Program-made: the position numbers and the translations under genes | Part shown: piece after piece, positions 26,096-35,175 of the stretch | Position numbering within the stretch: position 1 is the stretch's first letter | Layout of the letters: every line of letters starts with the position of its first letter | Notes under the pieces: model-generated | The model's database searches: none | What the model was told of the DNA's origin: nothing | The model's input: only the letters and a program-made list of their open reading frames with translations | Assembly: GCA_963728445.1 (NCBI GenBank) | Contig: CAVSJO010000006.1 | Span: 1,054,001 to 1,118,000 of the forward strand | Reading direction: 5' to 3' | Length of the DNA: 64,000 nucleotides | Source: CAVSJO01 sp963728445 | Lineage (GTDB): Bacteria > Gemmatimonadota > Gemmatimonadetes > Longimicrobiales > RSA9

Positions 26096-27652
26096 TCAGG
26101 TGGGCTCCTTGGGGAAGAGGACGTCGCCGCGATGGACGCTGCGTCCGGCGAGGTCGAGGGCGGCGAGGTCTCCGAGCAGGGGAGGATCCGCGAGCCCGAC
26201 GCGGGTGGCCAGCTCGCTCATCGTCTCCGGAAGGAACGGGGAGAGCAGGGAGGAGAGGCAGGCGACGGCGTGCGCCAGCGCGGCCAGCGTGGCGTCGAGC
26301 TCCGCGGCCCGAGCCGGGTCCTTGGCCGCCTTCCACGGCTCCCGTGCCTGAGCGAACTCGTTGGCCGCCCGGGCCAGGTCGATGGCGACGCCGGCGCCCT
26401 GGTGGAGCAGGTTCGCGTCCATGGCGGCGCGGTACTGCACGAGCGCGTCGGCCACGCGCGCGGCGAGGGGGGTGTCGGCGCGCTCCGGGACCACGCCGTC
26501 GCGGTAGCGTTCGACCATCGAGAGCGTCCGGTTGACCAGGTTGCCGAGGTTGTCGGCCAGATCGGAGGTGTAGCGCTCGTCGAAGCGGTCCCAGGAGAAG
26601 TCGCCGTCCCCGTTCCACGGCATGTCCCGCATGAGGTAGTAGCGGAGGGGCTCGGGGCCGTGGCGCTCGATGGCGTCCTCGAGGCTGATCCACACGCCCT
26701 CGGACTTGGAGATCTTGCGCCCCTCGAGCGTCAGGAACCCGTGCGCCCATACCGTCCTCGGCAGCTCCAGTCCCGCGCTCAGGAGGAAGGCGGGCCAGTA
26801 GATGCAATGGAAGCGGGTGATGTCCTTGCCGATCACGTGCACGTCCGCCGGCCAGACCCGCTCGAATCCTTCCTCGGGGAAGCCGGTGGCCGACAGGTAG
26901 TTCGTCAGGGCGTCCAGCCAGACGTAGACGGTGTGGTCGGGATCGCCGGGCCACGGGATGCCCCAGGGCAGGTCGGCCCGGGACACGGAGATGTCCTCCA
27001 GGCCGCCGGCGATGACGTTGCGGACCTCGTTGCGCCGGTTCTCGGGCTGGACGAACTCGGGACGCTCGTCCAGCAGGTTCAGCAGGCGGTCCTGGTAGCG
27101 GGACAGGCGGAAGAACCAGTTCTGCTCCTCCATCCACTCCAGCGGGCGGGAGGGATGGATGGGGCAGCGCAGCAGGCGAGCCTGCTCCGCGCCGTCGGCC
27201 TCGGCTTCGGGGGACGTGCCGGGCACCGGCTCCAGCTCCTCGACGCGCTTGTAGGCCTCGCAGCCCACACAGTAGTAGCCCGCGTACGTGCCCTGGTAGA
27301 CGTCTCCGGCGGCCTCGAACCGCTCGATCATCGCCGTCACGGCGCGGCGGTGGCGGGGCTCCGTGGTTCGGACGAAGTCGTCGTTGCTGATGTGCAGCCG
27401 CTCCCACGCCTCAAGAAAATGGCGGGCGATCCCGTTCGCCCACTTCGTCGGGGAGATGCCGGCCGCTTCTGCGCTCTGGAGGACCTTGAGCCCGTGCTCG
27501 TCCATGCCGATGACGAAGCGGACGTCCTCACCCCTCAGCCGCCGGTAGCGGGCCATCGCGTCGGCGCCGATCTTCTCGAGTGCGTGCCCCATGTGGGGGT
27601 CGCCGTTGGCGTAGTCGATGGCGGTCGTGATGTAGAATGCGCGATCCGGCAC
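26096..27652 (-). CDS. metG: Methionyl-tRNA synthetase
   Basis: This class I synthetase of 518 residues charges tRNA-Met. The HIGH motif appears as HMGH (residues about 21-24) and KMSKS as KISKS (about 314-318). The connective domain has one zinc-type knuckle pattern (CVGCEAYKR with a later CPIH). There is no C-terminal tRNA-binding (Trbp111-like) domain, so it is the short form. The start fits the family opening RAFYITTAIDYANGDPHMGHA. The gene starts three bases after the ricT stop and closes the dnaE-accA-ricT-metG run. Confidence 0.95.
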   Translation of the reverse strand: MPDRAFYITTAIDYANGDPHMGHALEKIGADAMARYRRLRGEDVRFVIGMDEHGLKVLQSAEAAGISPTKWANGIARHFLEAWERLHISNDDFVRTTEPRHRRAVTAMIERFEAAGDVYQGTYAGYYCVGCEAYKRVEELEPVPGTSPEAEADGAEQARLLRCPIHPSRPLEWMEEQNWFFRLSRYQDRLLNLLDERPEFVQPENRRNEVRNVIAGGLEDISVSRADLPWGIPWPGDPDHTVYVWLDALTNYLSATGFPEEGFERVWPADVHVIGKDITRFHCIYWPAFLLSAGLELPRTVWAHGFLTLEGRKISKSEGVWISLEDAIERHGPEPLRYYLMRDMPWNGDGDFSWDRFDERYTSDLADNLGNLVNRTLSMVERYRDGVVPERADTPLAARVADALVQYRAAMDANLLHQGAGVAIDLARAANEFAQAREPWKAAKDPARAAELDATLAALAHAVACLSSLLSPFLPETMSELATRVGLADPPLLGDLAALDLAGRSVHRGDVLFPKEPT

Positions 27653-27655
27653 GCG

Positions 27656-28522
27656 TCAGTTCCTGTCGTTGCTCGGGGATCGGTGGCCCGGCGGGCCGGA
27701 CTGGACTTCGGACTTGAGGTCGTCGAGCGCCACCGTGCGACGGTTGCCCTCGTCGTCCTTGAGGTGCACGAGATCGCGCCAGATGTCGATGCCGATGACG
27801 CGTTCCCGTCCGTTCTTCGTTTCGAGGTGCCGCCCCTCCCGCGGGAACCGCTTGCGCGCCTGCACGTAGGCGTCGTGCTCGTACGTCAGGCAGCACATCA
27901 GGCGGCCGCAGCACCCCGAGATCTGGGCGGGATTCAGCGACAGCCGCTGGTCCTTGGCCAGTTGCAGGCTCACGGGCTTCAGCTCCCGCAGCCAGGTCGA
28001 GCAGCACAGCTCCCTGCCGCAGCGACCGACGCCGCCCAGCAGCGCGGCCTCGTCCCTCACGCCGATCTGCTTCAACTCGATCCGGGTGCGGAACGTCCGC
28101 GCGAGCTCCCGCACCAGCTCCCGGAAATCGACCCGCCGCTCCGCCGTGAAGTAGATGGTCAGCTTGCGGCGGTCGAACTGCCACTCCGCCTCGGTGACCT
28201 TCATCTTCAGCCCCAGGCGCTGGACGAGCTCGCGCGTGGTGCGCCGCACACGGGGCTCGTCGGACCGCAGGACCGACATGCGCTCCACGTCGTCCTCGAC
28301 CGCCGGACGCAGCACGCGGCGCTCGGGCACCGGAGCGGAGCAGCCGGTCGTGCAGCCCGTGCACTTCCGTTCGGCGACGGCGCCCGACGCGGTCACCCGG
28401 CCGAGGTCCTCGCCGCGGTCCGCCTCCACGATCACGCTGCTCTCCAGCGCGAGGGGAGTTCCGTCATGGGCGAAGTAGTCCCGGCGGTTGCCCTTGAAGC
28501 TCACTTCCACGATCTGGGACAT
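27656..28522 (-). CDS. ricT: PSP1-domain protein RicT (YaaT family)
   Basis: RicT is a subunit of an iron-sulfur-containing complex that in Bacillus affects RNA maturation and phosphorelay output. The 288-residue product has the family core FTAERRVDFRELVRELA, GVGRCGRELCCSTWL and ISGCCGRLMCCLTYEHDAY with its conserved Cys set. In addition there is an N-terminal C54xxC57xxxC61 motif (KCTGCTTGC) that the Bacillus protein lacks. Start at 28522 (MSQIVEVSF) was preferred over a longer form that would overlap accA. The partners RicA and RicF are not in the window. It is tightly packed between accA and metG. Confidence 0.88.
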   Translation of the reverse strand: MSQIVEVSFKGNRRDYFAHDGTPLALESSVIVEADRGEDLGRVTASGAVAERKCTGCTTGCSAPVPERRVLRPAVEDDVERMSVLRSDEPRVRRTTRELVQRLGLKMKVTEAEWQFDRRKLTIYFTAERRVDFRELVRELARTFRTRIELKQIGVRDEAALLGGVGRCGRELCCSTWLRELKPVSLQLAKDQRLSLNPAQISGCCGRLMCCLTYEHDAYVQARKRFPREGRHLETKNGRERVIGIDIWRDLVHLKDDEGNRRTVALDDLKSEVQSGPPGHRSPSNDRN

Positions 28523-28529
28523 GGCGAGG

Positions 28530-29498
28530 CTAGGCCTCCTCCCCTCCGCGCCATTCACCCATCGTCTCGAACTTCGCCGCGCGGCCCTCGAGCAGGGAGT
28601 CGACGTCCAGCTCCTCGAGCTCCGACAGGTGCCGCTCCAGCGCCTCCGAGAGCGCGTCCGCGGCCGCCTCCCAGTCCGTGTGAGCTCCCCCGAGCGGCTC
28701 CGGCATGACTTCGTCGATCACGCCGAGCTCCGCAAGGTCCCTGGCCGTGATCTTCATCGCCTCCGCAGCCTTGTCCCGTGCGTCCGGCGTCTTCCACAGG
28801 ATCGCCGCACACCCCTCGGGCGAGATCACGCTGTAGATCGAGTTCTCGAACATCAGCACGCGGTCGGCCACCCCCAGCGCCAGTGCTCCGCCGCTTCCGC
28901 CTTCTCCGATCACCGCCGCCACGATCGGAACCCTCAGGCGAGCCATCGCCAGCAGGTTGCGGGCGATGGCCTCGCCCTGACCCCGCTCCTCCGCTCCGAT
29001 GCCGGGGTAGGCGCCGGGCGTGTCGATGAGCGTCACGACCGGGCGCCCGAACTTCTCCGCCATGCGCATCAGCCGGAGCGCCTTGCGGTATCCCTCCGGA
29101 TGGGGCATGCCGAAGTAGCGGCGCAGGTTCTCCTTCATGTCGCGCCCCTTCTGGTGGCCGATGAGCATCACCGTCCGGCCGTTCAGGCGTGCCCATCCGC
29201 CGACGATCGCCTCGTCGTCCCGATAGAGACGGTCGCCGTGCATCTCCACGAAATCGCTGAACACGCGCTCGACGTAGTCGATCGTGTAGGGCCGGCGGGG
29301 GTGACGCGCGAGCTGGACGCGCTCCACCGCCGCGAGATTTCGGAACGTCTCCGTCTTCAGGTCCTCCAGCTTGTTCTCCAGCACGTCGAGCTCCCCCGTC
29401 ACGTCCAGCCCGCTCTGGCGGGCGAGACGCTGCAGGCGCTCGATCTGCTGCTCCAGCTCCACGATGTCCTTCTCGAACTCGAGGCGGGCCGTACTCAT
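28530..29498 (-). CDS. accA: Acetyl-CoA carboxylase carboxyltransferase subunit alpha
   Basis: AccA forms with AccD the carboxyltransferase that makes malonyl-CoA, the first step of fatty-acid synthesis. The 322-residue protein shows the family opening LEFEKDIVELEQQIERL, RPYTIDYVERVFSDFVEMHGDR, IGHQKGRD, PGAYPGIGAEERGQGEAIA and GEGGSGGALALGVADRVLM with the oxyanion glycines. The length is normal. It sits eight bases after dnaE, an arrangement seen also in proteobacteria, where accA follows dnaE. accD is not in the window. Confidence 0.96.
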   Translation of the reverse strand: MSTARLEFEKDIVELEQQIERLQRLARQSGLDVTGELDVLENKLEDLKTETFRNLAAVERVQLARHPRRPYTIDYVERVFSDFVEMHGDRLYRDDEAIVGGWARLNGRTVMLIGHQKGRDMKENLRRYFGMPHPEGYRKALRLMRMAEKFGRPVVTLIDTPGAYPGIGAEERGQGEAIARNLLAMARLRVPIVAAVIGEGGSGGALALGVADRVLMFENSIYSVISPEGCAAILWKTPDARDKAAEAMKITARDLAELGVIDEVMPEPLGGAHTDWEAAADALSEALERHLSELEELDVDSLLEGRAAKFETMGEWRGGEEA

Positions 29499-29506
29499 GC
29501 CTCCTC

Positions 29507-32500
29507 CTATGACCGTACCAGGGACACGCCGTCCGGGCCGAACAGCTCACGCAGTCCTCCCACGAGCGCCTCGTCCGGTGTCACCGTGAGCGTCCGGGAC
29601 CGGAACCGGGACGTCCGGCCGTTTGCCGTTCCCCGATCGTGACCGCCACCGTTCGAGGCCTCCCGAGAGCTGCCGTTGCCGGTGCCGCTTCCGTTCGGCT
29701 CGGCGCCGTTGCCGCCGTTCGGCGAGTCGGCGGCCGGCTGCTCCGCCCCCCGCTGGCCGCCACGGTGCCACCGAACGTAGACGGCCGATTCGCCCGGATG
29801 CTCGCGGAACAGGCGCGCGGCGGCGGCGATAGATTCCTCCGAGGCGGCCCGGTCCGGCGAGAGAGCCAACTCGATGGAAAGAGCGCCGCTTCCCCGCAGC
29901 GTCGCAAGGGGTACGGCCTCGAAGAGCCGAAGCGGCGGGTCGGCCTCGTCCCGCTCGCGGCCGGAGACGACGCCCTTCACGAGGACCGGCGCGTCCTGGA
30001 CGAGGACCTCCTTCGCGGCCTCCCACGCGTCACCGAAGCAGAGCAGGAGCGCGGTGCCGTGGAAGTCCTCGACGGTCACCCGCCCGTACTCGGCACCGTC
30101 CCGCTTGCCGTAGTTGCGACTCACGGAGGTGACGACGCAGGCGAGCTCCACGCGCTGGTCCCTGTGCTCGCGCAGCGTCGCCGTGTTCACGTCTCCGTAG
30201 GCGCGCATCACGTCCCGGTAGCGCTCGAGCGGGTGGCCGCTGATGAAGAAGCCGAGGATCTCCTTCTCCCGGGCGAGGCGCTCGGATTCGGGCCAGCGGC
30301 CGATCTCCGGGAGCTGGGGGTCGGGCCGGAGTGATTCGGCGTCCTCGCCTCCGCCGCCGAAGGCGTCGAAGAGGGAGCCCTGTCCCGCCTCCTGCTCCTC
30401 CTGCCGGAGCTGCGCCTCCCGGACCGCCGACTCGAGGCCCGCCATGAGCTGGGCGCGGTGTCCGAAGCCGTCCAGGGCCCCGGCCTGGATCAGGGCCTCC
30501 ATGGCGCGCTTCCCGACCGCCTTGAGGTCGACGCGCTGGGCGAAGCCGAAGAGGGACTCGAATGCCCCGCCCTCCTCGCGGGCGGCGAGGATCGAATGGA
30601 CGGCGGCTTCGCCGAGGCCGCGCACGGCGCCCAGACCGAATCGAATCTCCCGGTCCGAGACGGGTGTGAACTTCCATGAGGACTCGTTCACGTCCGGCGG
30701 CAGGACCTGGAGGCCGTCGCCCCGCTCGGGGACGTATCGCCCGAGCTCCCGGCACTCGGCGATGTACTTCACCACGTCCTCGGTCTTGTCGACCACGGAC
30801 GAGAGAAGCGCGGCCATGAACTCCGCCGGGTAGTGCCGCTTCAGCCACGCCGTCTGATACGACAGGAGGGCGTACGCCACCGAGTGCGACCGATTGAATC
30901 CGTAGCGGCCGAACGTGGCGATCTGCTCCGCGATCTCGTCGGCGACCCGGCGCTCGACCCCGCGCTCGACGGCGCGCGTGCGGAACTTCTCCAGCTCCTT
31001 GGCAATCAGCTCCGCGTCCTTCTTGCCGACGGCCTTCCGCAGCACGTCGGCCTCGGCGAGGGTGAAGCCGGCGAGGACCTGCGCGATGCGCATCACCTGC
31101 TCCTGATAGGTGATGACGCCGTACGTCGGCTCCAGCACCGTCTCCACCCGTGGATGCGGGAAGCGCACGGGCTCCTTGCCCAGCTTCCGGCGGATGAAGA
31201 CGTCGGTCATCCCCGTGTCCAGTGGGCCCGGCCGGATCAGGGCGTTGAGGGCGACCAGGTCCTCGAACCGGTCGCTCCGCATCGCCCGCAGCTTGTCCGT
31301 CGCCAGCGACGACTCGAACTGGAACACGCCCGTGGTGCCGCCCCGCGCGAGCATGTCGTAGACGTCCGGATCGTCCAGGGGCACGTCCTCGATCCGCCCG
31401 TACTCCTCGCCGGTACGCGGGTGCTTCAGGGCGCCGTGGCGCTGCCGGATCCACGCTACCGCGTCGTGGATCACGGTCAGCGTCTTCAGGCCGAGGAAAT
31501 CCATCTTCAGCATCCCCGCCTGCTCCAGCGCGATCATGTCCCACTGGGTGACGAGCGTCGCCTCGTCTCCGGACGAGGCTCCGGAGCCACGCGTCGTCTG
31601 CGTGCAGACGGGCACGTAATCCTCGAGGGGACCGGGCGCGATGACGACGCCGGCGGCGTGGACGCTTGCGTGGCGGCTCAGCCCTTCCAGCGTCGTCGCA
31701 TAGTCGATGAGCCGGTGAACCCGCTCGTCCGACCGGTACGCCTCCCGAAGCTCGGGAATGCGCTCGGCTGCCTCCTCGACCGTCAGCGAGTTGTTGGGCG
31801 CGTTGGGGACCAGCTTGGCGAGCGTGTCCGTCTCCGCGGGAAGAAAGCCGAGCACGCGGCCGACGTCCCGGATCACGGCGCGGGACTTCATCGTGCCGAA
31901 CGTGATGATCTGGCCCACGGAGTCCCGCCCGTACTTCTCACGGACGTACTCGATGACCTCGCCACGGCGCTCGTAGCAGAAGTCGATGTCGATGTCGGGC
32001 ATCGACACCCGGTCGGGGTTCAGGAAGCGCTCGAACAGCAGGTCGAAGCGCAGCGGGTCGACGTCCGTGATGCCGAGGGAGTAGGCGACGATGGACCCCG
32101 CTGCCGAGCCGCGGCCGGGGCCGACGGGAATGCCCTTCCGCTTCGCCCAGTTGATGAAGTCCTGGGTGATGAGGAAGTAGCCGGCGTAGTCGGCCTTCGG
32201 GTTCGTGATGACGCCCAGCTCGTAGTCCAGCCGCTCGCGGATCTCGTCGCTGAGCGGATCGCCGTAGCGCTCCTTCACGCCCTCCGTCGCCAGAACGCGC
32301 AGCAGCTCCGCCTCCGTGGAGACCTCGTCCGGGAGCGGGAACTTCGGGACGTGGTACTTCTTCTCCAGGGAGAGGTCGACCTCGTCCGCGATTCTCAGCG
32401 TGTTCTCGACGACGTCCGGCCGGTCCGGGAACGTGTCCGCCATCTCGGCCGGGCTCTTGAAGTAGAGCCCCCCGTCGTAGCGCATCCGGTTCGGATCCTC

Positions 32501-33193
32501 CCGGTCCTTCCCCAGGCCGATGCACAGCAGGACGTCGTGGGCCTCGTGGTCGTCGGCGCGCAGGAAGTGGGCGTCGTTGGTCGCCACCACGGGAAGCCCG
32601 AGCTCGTCCGCCAGGCGGAAGACCTTGCGGTTCAGCTCCTGCTGTCCGGGGGTGCCGTGGGCCTGAACCTCCAGGTAGTAGCGCCCGTCGAAGACGTTGG
32701 CATACCACGTCGCCGCCTCTCTGGCGGCTTCCCCTTCGTCGGCCATGAGATGACGGGCCACCTCACCCGCCATGCACGCCGACGAGACGATCAGCCCCGC
32801 GGAGTGCCGTTCCAGCACCTCCCGGTCGATGCGCGGGCGCATGTAGAAGCCCTCGCGGTAGCCGATGGAGGTCAGGCGGATGAGGTTGCGGTAGCCTTCG
32901 AGGTCCCGGGCCAGCAGCACGAGGTGATAGTAGGCCCGCTCCCCCTCGCCCCGGCCGATCTTCCGCTCGCGCCGGTCCCCCGGTGCGACGTAGGCTTCCA
33001 TGCCGACGATCGGCTTGATCCCCGCCTTCTGTCCCTGCTGCATGAAGTCCCACGCGCCGTACATGCAGCCGTGGTCCGTCAGGGCCAGGGCCGGCATCTC
33101 GAACTCCTGAGCCCGGCGGATCAGGTCCGAGATGCGGTTGGCGCCGTCGAGCAGCGAGTACTCGCTGTGGGTGTGGAGATGGACGAACGACAC
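29507..33193 (-). CDS. dnaE: DNA polymerase III subunit alpha
   Basis: This is the replicative polymerase catalytic subunit, 1228 residues. It starts with a PHP domain (SFVHLHTHSEYSLLDG), followed by the palm with the catalytic aspartates in MPDIDIDFCYERRGEVIEYV, fingers (TGVFQFESS, GRYGFNRSHSVAYALLSYQTAWLK), a helix-hairpin-helix region and an OB domain (ELACVVTSVSRNYGKRDG). The PHP metal residues look intact, so some exonuclease activity is possible. Near the C-terminus a low-complexity Asn/Gly/Ser-rich linker of about 50 residues interrupts the last domain. The gene begins one base after the DUF4837 stop. Confidence 0.97.
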   Translation of the reverse strand: MSFVHLHTHSEYSLLDGANRISDLIRRAQEFEMPALALTDHGCMYGAWDFMQQGQKAGIKPIVGMEAYVAPGDRRERKIGRGEGERAYYHLVLLARDLEGYRNLIRLTSIGYREGFYMRPRIDREVLERHSAGLIVSSACMAGEVARHLMADEGEAAREAATWYANVFDGRYYLEVQAHGTPGQQELNRKVFRLADELGLPVVATNDAHFLRADDHEAHDVLLCIGLGKDREDPNRMRYDGGLYFKSPAEMADTFPDRPDVVENTLRIADEVDLSLEKKYHVPKFPLPDEVSTEAELLRVLATEGVKERYGDPLSDEIRERLDYELGVITNPKADYAGYFLITQDFINWAKRKGIPVGPGRGSAAGSIVAYSLGITDVDPLRFDLLFERFLNPDRVSMPDIDIDFCYERRGEVIEYVREKYGRDSVGQIITFGTMKSRAVIRDVGRVLGFLPAETDTLAKLVPNAPNNSLTVEEAAERIPELREAYRSDERVHRLIDYATTLEGLSRHASVHAAGVVIAPGPLEDYVPVCTQTTRGSGASSGDEATLVTQWDMIALEQAGMLKMDFLGLKTLTVIHDAVAWIRQRHGALKHPRTGEEYGRIEDVPLDDPDVYDMLARGGTTGVFQFESSLATDKLRAMRSDRFEDLVALNALIRPGPLDTGMTDVFIRRKLGKEPVRFPHPRVETVLEPTYGVITYQEQVMRIAQVLAGFTLAEADVLRKAVGKKDAELIAKELEKFRTRAVERGVERRVADEIAEQIATFGRYGFNRSHSVAYALLSYQTAWLKRHYPAEFMAALLSSVVDKTEDVVKYIAECRELGRYVPERGDGLQVLPPDVNESSWKFTPVSDREIRFGLGAVRGLGEAAVHSILAAREEGGAFESLFGFAQRVDLKAVGKRAMEALIQAGALDGFGHRAQLMAGLESAVREAQLRQEEQEAGQGSLFDAFGGGGEDAESLRPDPQLPEIGRWPESERLAREKEILGFFISGHPLERYRDVMRAYGDVNTATLREHRDQRVELACVVTSVSRNYGKRDGAEYGRVTVEDFHGTALLLCFGDAWEAAKEVLVQDAPVLVKGVVSGRERDEADPPLRLFEAVPLATLRGSGALSIELALSPDRAASEESIAAAARLFREHPGESAVYVRWHRGGQRGAEQPAADSPNGGNGAEPNGSGTGNGSSREASNGGGHDRGTANGRTSRFRSRTLTVTPDEALVGGLRELFGPDGVSLVRS

Positions 33194-33194
33194 G

Positions 33195-34202
33195 TCAACT
33201 TCCTCTGCAGCGGAACGTGCTCAGGATGGTCCGGAGCTGGATCATGTACTCGTACTTCTCGTACGCAGGCGCGTACAGGGACGCGTCCAGCAGATAGGTG
33301 CGCCCCTGCCCGGGGCAGGCGACGATCCAGGTGACGAACGGCCCGCCCGCCGGCGTCATGCCGGCCGGCGAACCCCACGGGCCGTGCACCTCCAGGACGG
33401 GACGGCCCTCCTCCGTCGCCGTGCTGTCCACCTCGACGGCCGCCGTATCCATCACCTGCGGCCGGGGGAAGTGCGCCGCCACGAGCCGCGACCGCCACGC
33501 CAGCACCGCGGCCTCCGTCAGCGGGCCCGTGCCGGGGCGCCGATCGACCAGGATCGCACGATAGAGCTCTTTCGGGTCCACGATGGAATTCGTGAAAACC
33601 CAGACGGAATCTTCGCGGTCGTGCTTGTAGACTGTGGGCAGCGTCAGCGACCAGCCCCGCGTGCGCATGACGCTGTCGGCCAGTGCCTCGTCCGCGCCGC
33701 TCATGAACATCCGCTGCCGGACGTACTGCCGGAAGCGCCCGTCGATGAGGTCGTGAAGCTCCGGCAGCATCTCCTGGAGCGCGGTCACGTTGCCCTCCTC
33801 CGGCAGCAGAACCGCGTTCACTACCTGCTGGTCGGCCCAGACGTCGTGGGCCTCCACGATGGCCGGCGGCTCCGGAACGGGCCCGTCCACGTGGTCCAGC
33901 ACCTCCTTGACGTAGGTCTCCCCCGGCCTGCCGATGACGAGGATCTGCCGAAAGCGCCGCAGCTTGATCCAGTCCTTGCTGGAGGGTGAAACCTGCGTCA
34001 GGCGGAAGGTCTTCTCGCGCCGGACCGTGAAGACGGTCGGCTGGAGAGCCTCTTCCACGGTGTCCTTCACCGCGCTCCAGAACTCGTCCGGCACGACGGC
34101 GATGATGCTGTTCGCATCGCCGTACGCCACGGGGGGACGCTCCACGTCGCAGCCGCTCACGAGGGCGGCACCGAGCAGCACGGCGGCCAGAAGGGGTCTC
34201 AT
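33195..34202 (-). CDS. DUF4837-family lipoprotein
   Basis: The lipoprotein has 335 residues with lipobox VSGC after a short signal. The mature part matches my recollection of DUF4837: an N-terminal ANSIIAVVPDEFWSAVKDTVEEALQP, later DSVWVFTNSIVDPKELYRAILVDRR and a C-terminal YLLDASLYAPAYEKYEYMIQLRTILSTF. The family occurs in the Bacteroidetes-Chlorobi-Gemmatimonadota branch and has no known function. It leads the dnaE-accA-ricT-metG run with a single-base gap to dnaE, and a promoter is visible upstream. Confidence 0.8.
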   Translation of the reverse strand: MRPLLAAVLLGAALVSGCDVERPPVAYGDANSIIAVVPDEFWSAVKDTVEEALQPTVFTVRREKTFRLTQVSPSSKDWIKLRRFRQILVIGRPGETYVKEVLDHVDGPVPEPPAIVEAHDVWADQQVVNAVLLPEEGNVTALQEMLPELHDLIDGRFRQYVRQRMFMSGADEALADSVMRTRGWSLTLPTVYKHDREDSVWVFTNSIVDPKELYRAILVDRRPGTGPLTEAAVLAWRSRLVAAHFPRPQVMDTAAVEVDSTATEEGRPVLEVHGPWGSPAGMTPAGGPFVTWIVACPGQGRTYLLDASLYAPAYEKYEYMIQLRTILSTFRCRGS

Positions 34203-34237
34203 TGCCAATGGGCGGAAGGAGTGCGGCAAACGGCTCA

Positions 34238-34267
34238 AAGGTAACCGGAGCGGAGCGCCACCGGCAA
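34238..34267 (-). promoter_or_regulatory. Candidate promoter of the DUF4837-dnaE operon
   Basis: On the minus strand TTGCCG (34262-34267), an 18-base spacer and TACCTT (34238-34243) are in register, which would start transcription about 30 bases before the DUF4837 start codon. Confidence 0.5.
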
Positions 34268-34368
34268 CTTGTGGAGGCCTTCCGCGGGGCGGTACTGTTG
34301 GACGTCGGCGGGCGCCTCGCACGGCCGCCAGACGAACCCTTCAACCCCCAACCGGAAAGACGGGTCCG

Positions 34369-35175
34369 GTGCACCTGCCCCACGCATCCGAGCGCCTCAG
34401 CGCGTGGACCGACGCCCGCCGGACGGCGGGCCGATTCCTCCTCGCCCTGGACTTCGACGGCACCCTCGCGCCCATCGTGCCGCGCCCGGGAGACGCCGCC
34501 CTGCCCGACGCGTCGAGGCGTGCCCTGGAGCAGATCCTCGATCGGGGCGACACCGACGTGGCGCTGGTCAGCGGCCGCGGCCTCGACGACGTGCGCGGCC
34601 GCGTCGGCCTCGCCGACGTCCACTACGCGGGCAACCACGGCATGGAGATCGACGGCCCCGGCGTCCATCGGGTTCACGCCCCGGCCCGAGACGCGCGACC
34701 GGCGCTGGACCGCTGCGCCGATTCGCTCCGCGACCGGCTGTCCGCCCTCGACGGGGTGGAGGTCGAGGACAAGGGGCTCACCCTGAGCGTCCACTACCGG
34801 CGCGCCGTCGATCCGGACGCGGAGCAGATCGTCCGTGACGCCGTGGCGGAGGCGTGCGGCGCCGACCCCGGTCTGCGCGCCACGTACGGCAAGCGCGTCG
34901 TCGAGGTCCGGCCCGCCATCGACTGGGACAAGGGGCGTGCGATTCGGTTCCTGCTCGACGCCCTCGGCGAGGGTCTCGACGTGCCCGCGGTGTTCGTGGG
35001 AGACGACCGGACCGACGAGGACGCCTTCCGGGCGATCCGGGACGCAGCCGCGGGGACGGTCAGGGACGCGGTGCTCGTGGGTCCCGTGCCTCGGGACGGC
35101 ACGGCCGCCACCTGCCAGGTGGAGGACCCCGCCCGCGTGACCGAGCTGCTCCAGCGCCTGGCCGAGGGCCCGTGA
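34369..35175 (+). CDS. otsB: Trehalose-6-phosphate phosphatase
   Basis: OtsB removes phosphate from trehalose-6-phosphate, giving the osmoprotectant trehalose. The HAD-type product of 268 residues has motif I LDFDGTLAPIV, motif II LVSGRG, the NHGMEI signature, KGLTLSVHYR, the motif III Lys in WDKGRAI and motif IV GDDRTDEDAF. GTG at 34369 is the best start by alignment to the family. No OtsA synthase is found in the window. The stop overlaps the next gene by GTGA, coupling it with a cation/proton antiporter, which would fit a role in osmotic or salt stress. Confidence 0.88.
   Translation: MHLPHASERLSAWTDARRTAGRFLLALDFDGTLAPIVPRPGDAALPDASRRALEQILDRGDTDVALVSGRGLDDVRGRVGLADVHYAGNHGMEIDGPGVHRVHAPARDARPALDRCADSLRDRLSALDGVEVEDKGLTLSVHYRRAVDPDAEQIVRDAVAEACGADPGLRATYGKRVVEVRPAIDWDKGRAIRFLLDALGEGLDVPAVFVGDDRTDEDAFRAIRDAAAGTVRDAVLVGPVPRDGTAATCQVEDPARVTELLQRLAEGP

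Noticed and set aside
26132..28708. Plus-strand frame opposite metG and ricT
   Set aside because: Antisense shadow of two conserved genes; composition is His/Val/Arg-rich and featureless.
30833..33334. Long plus-strand frame of about 830 codons opposite dnaE
   Set aside because: It lies wholly antisense to the well-conserved dnaE gene, is rich in Arg/Val/His without domain motifs, and arises from GC-rich third positions.
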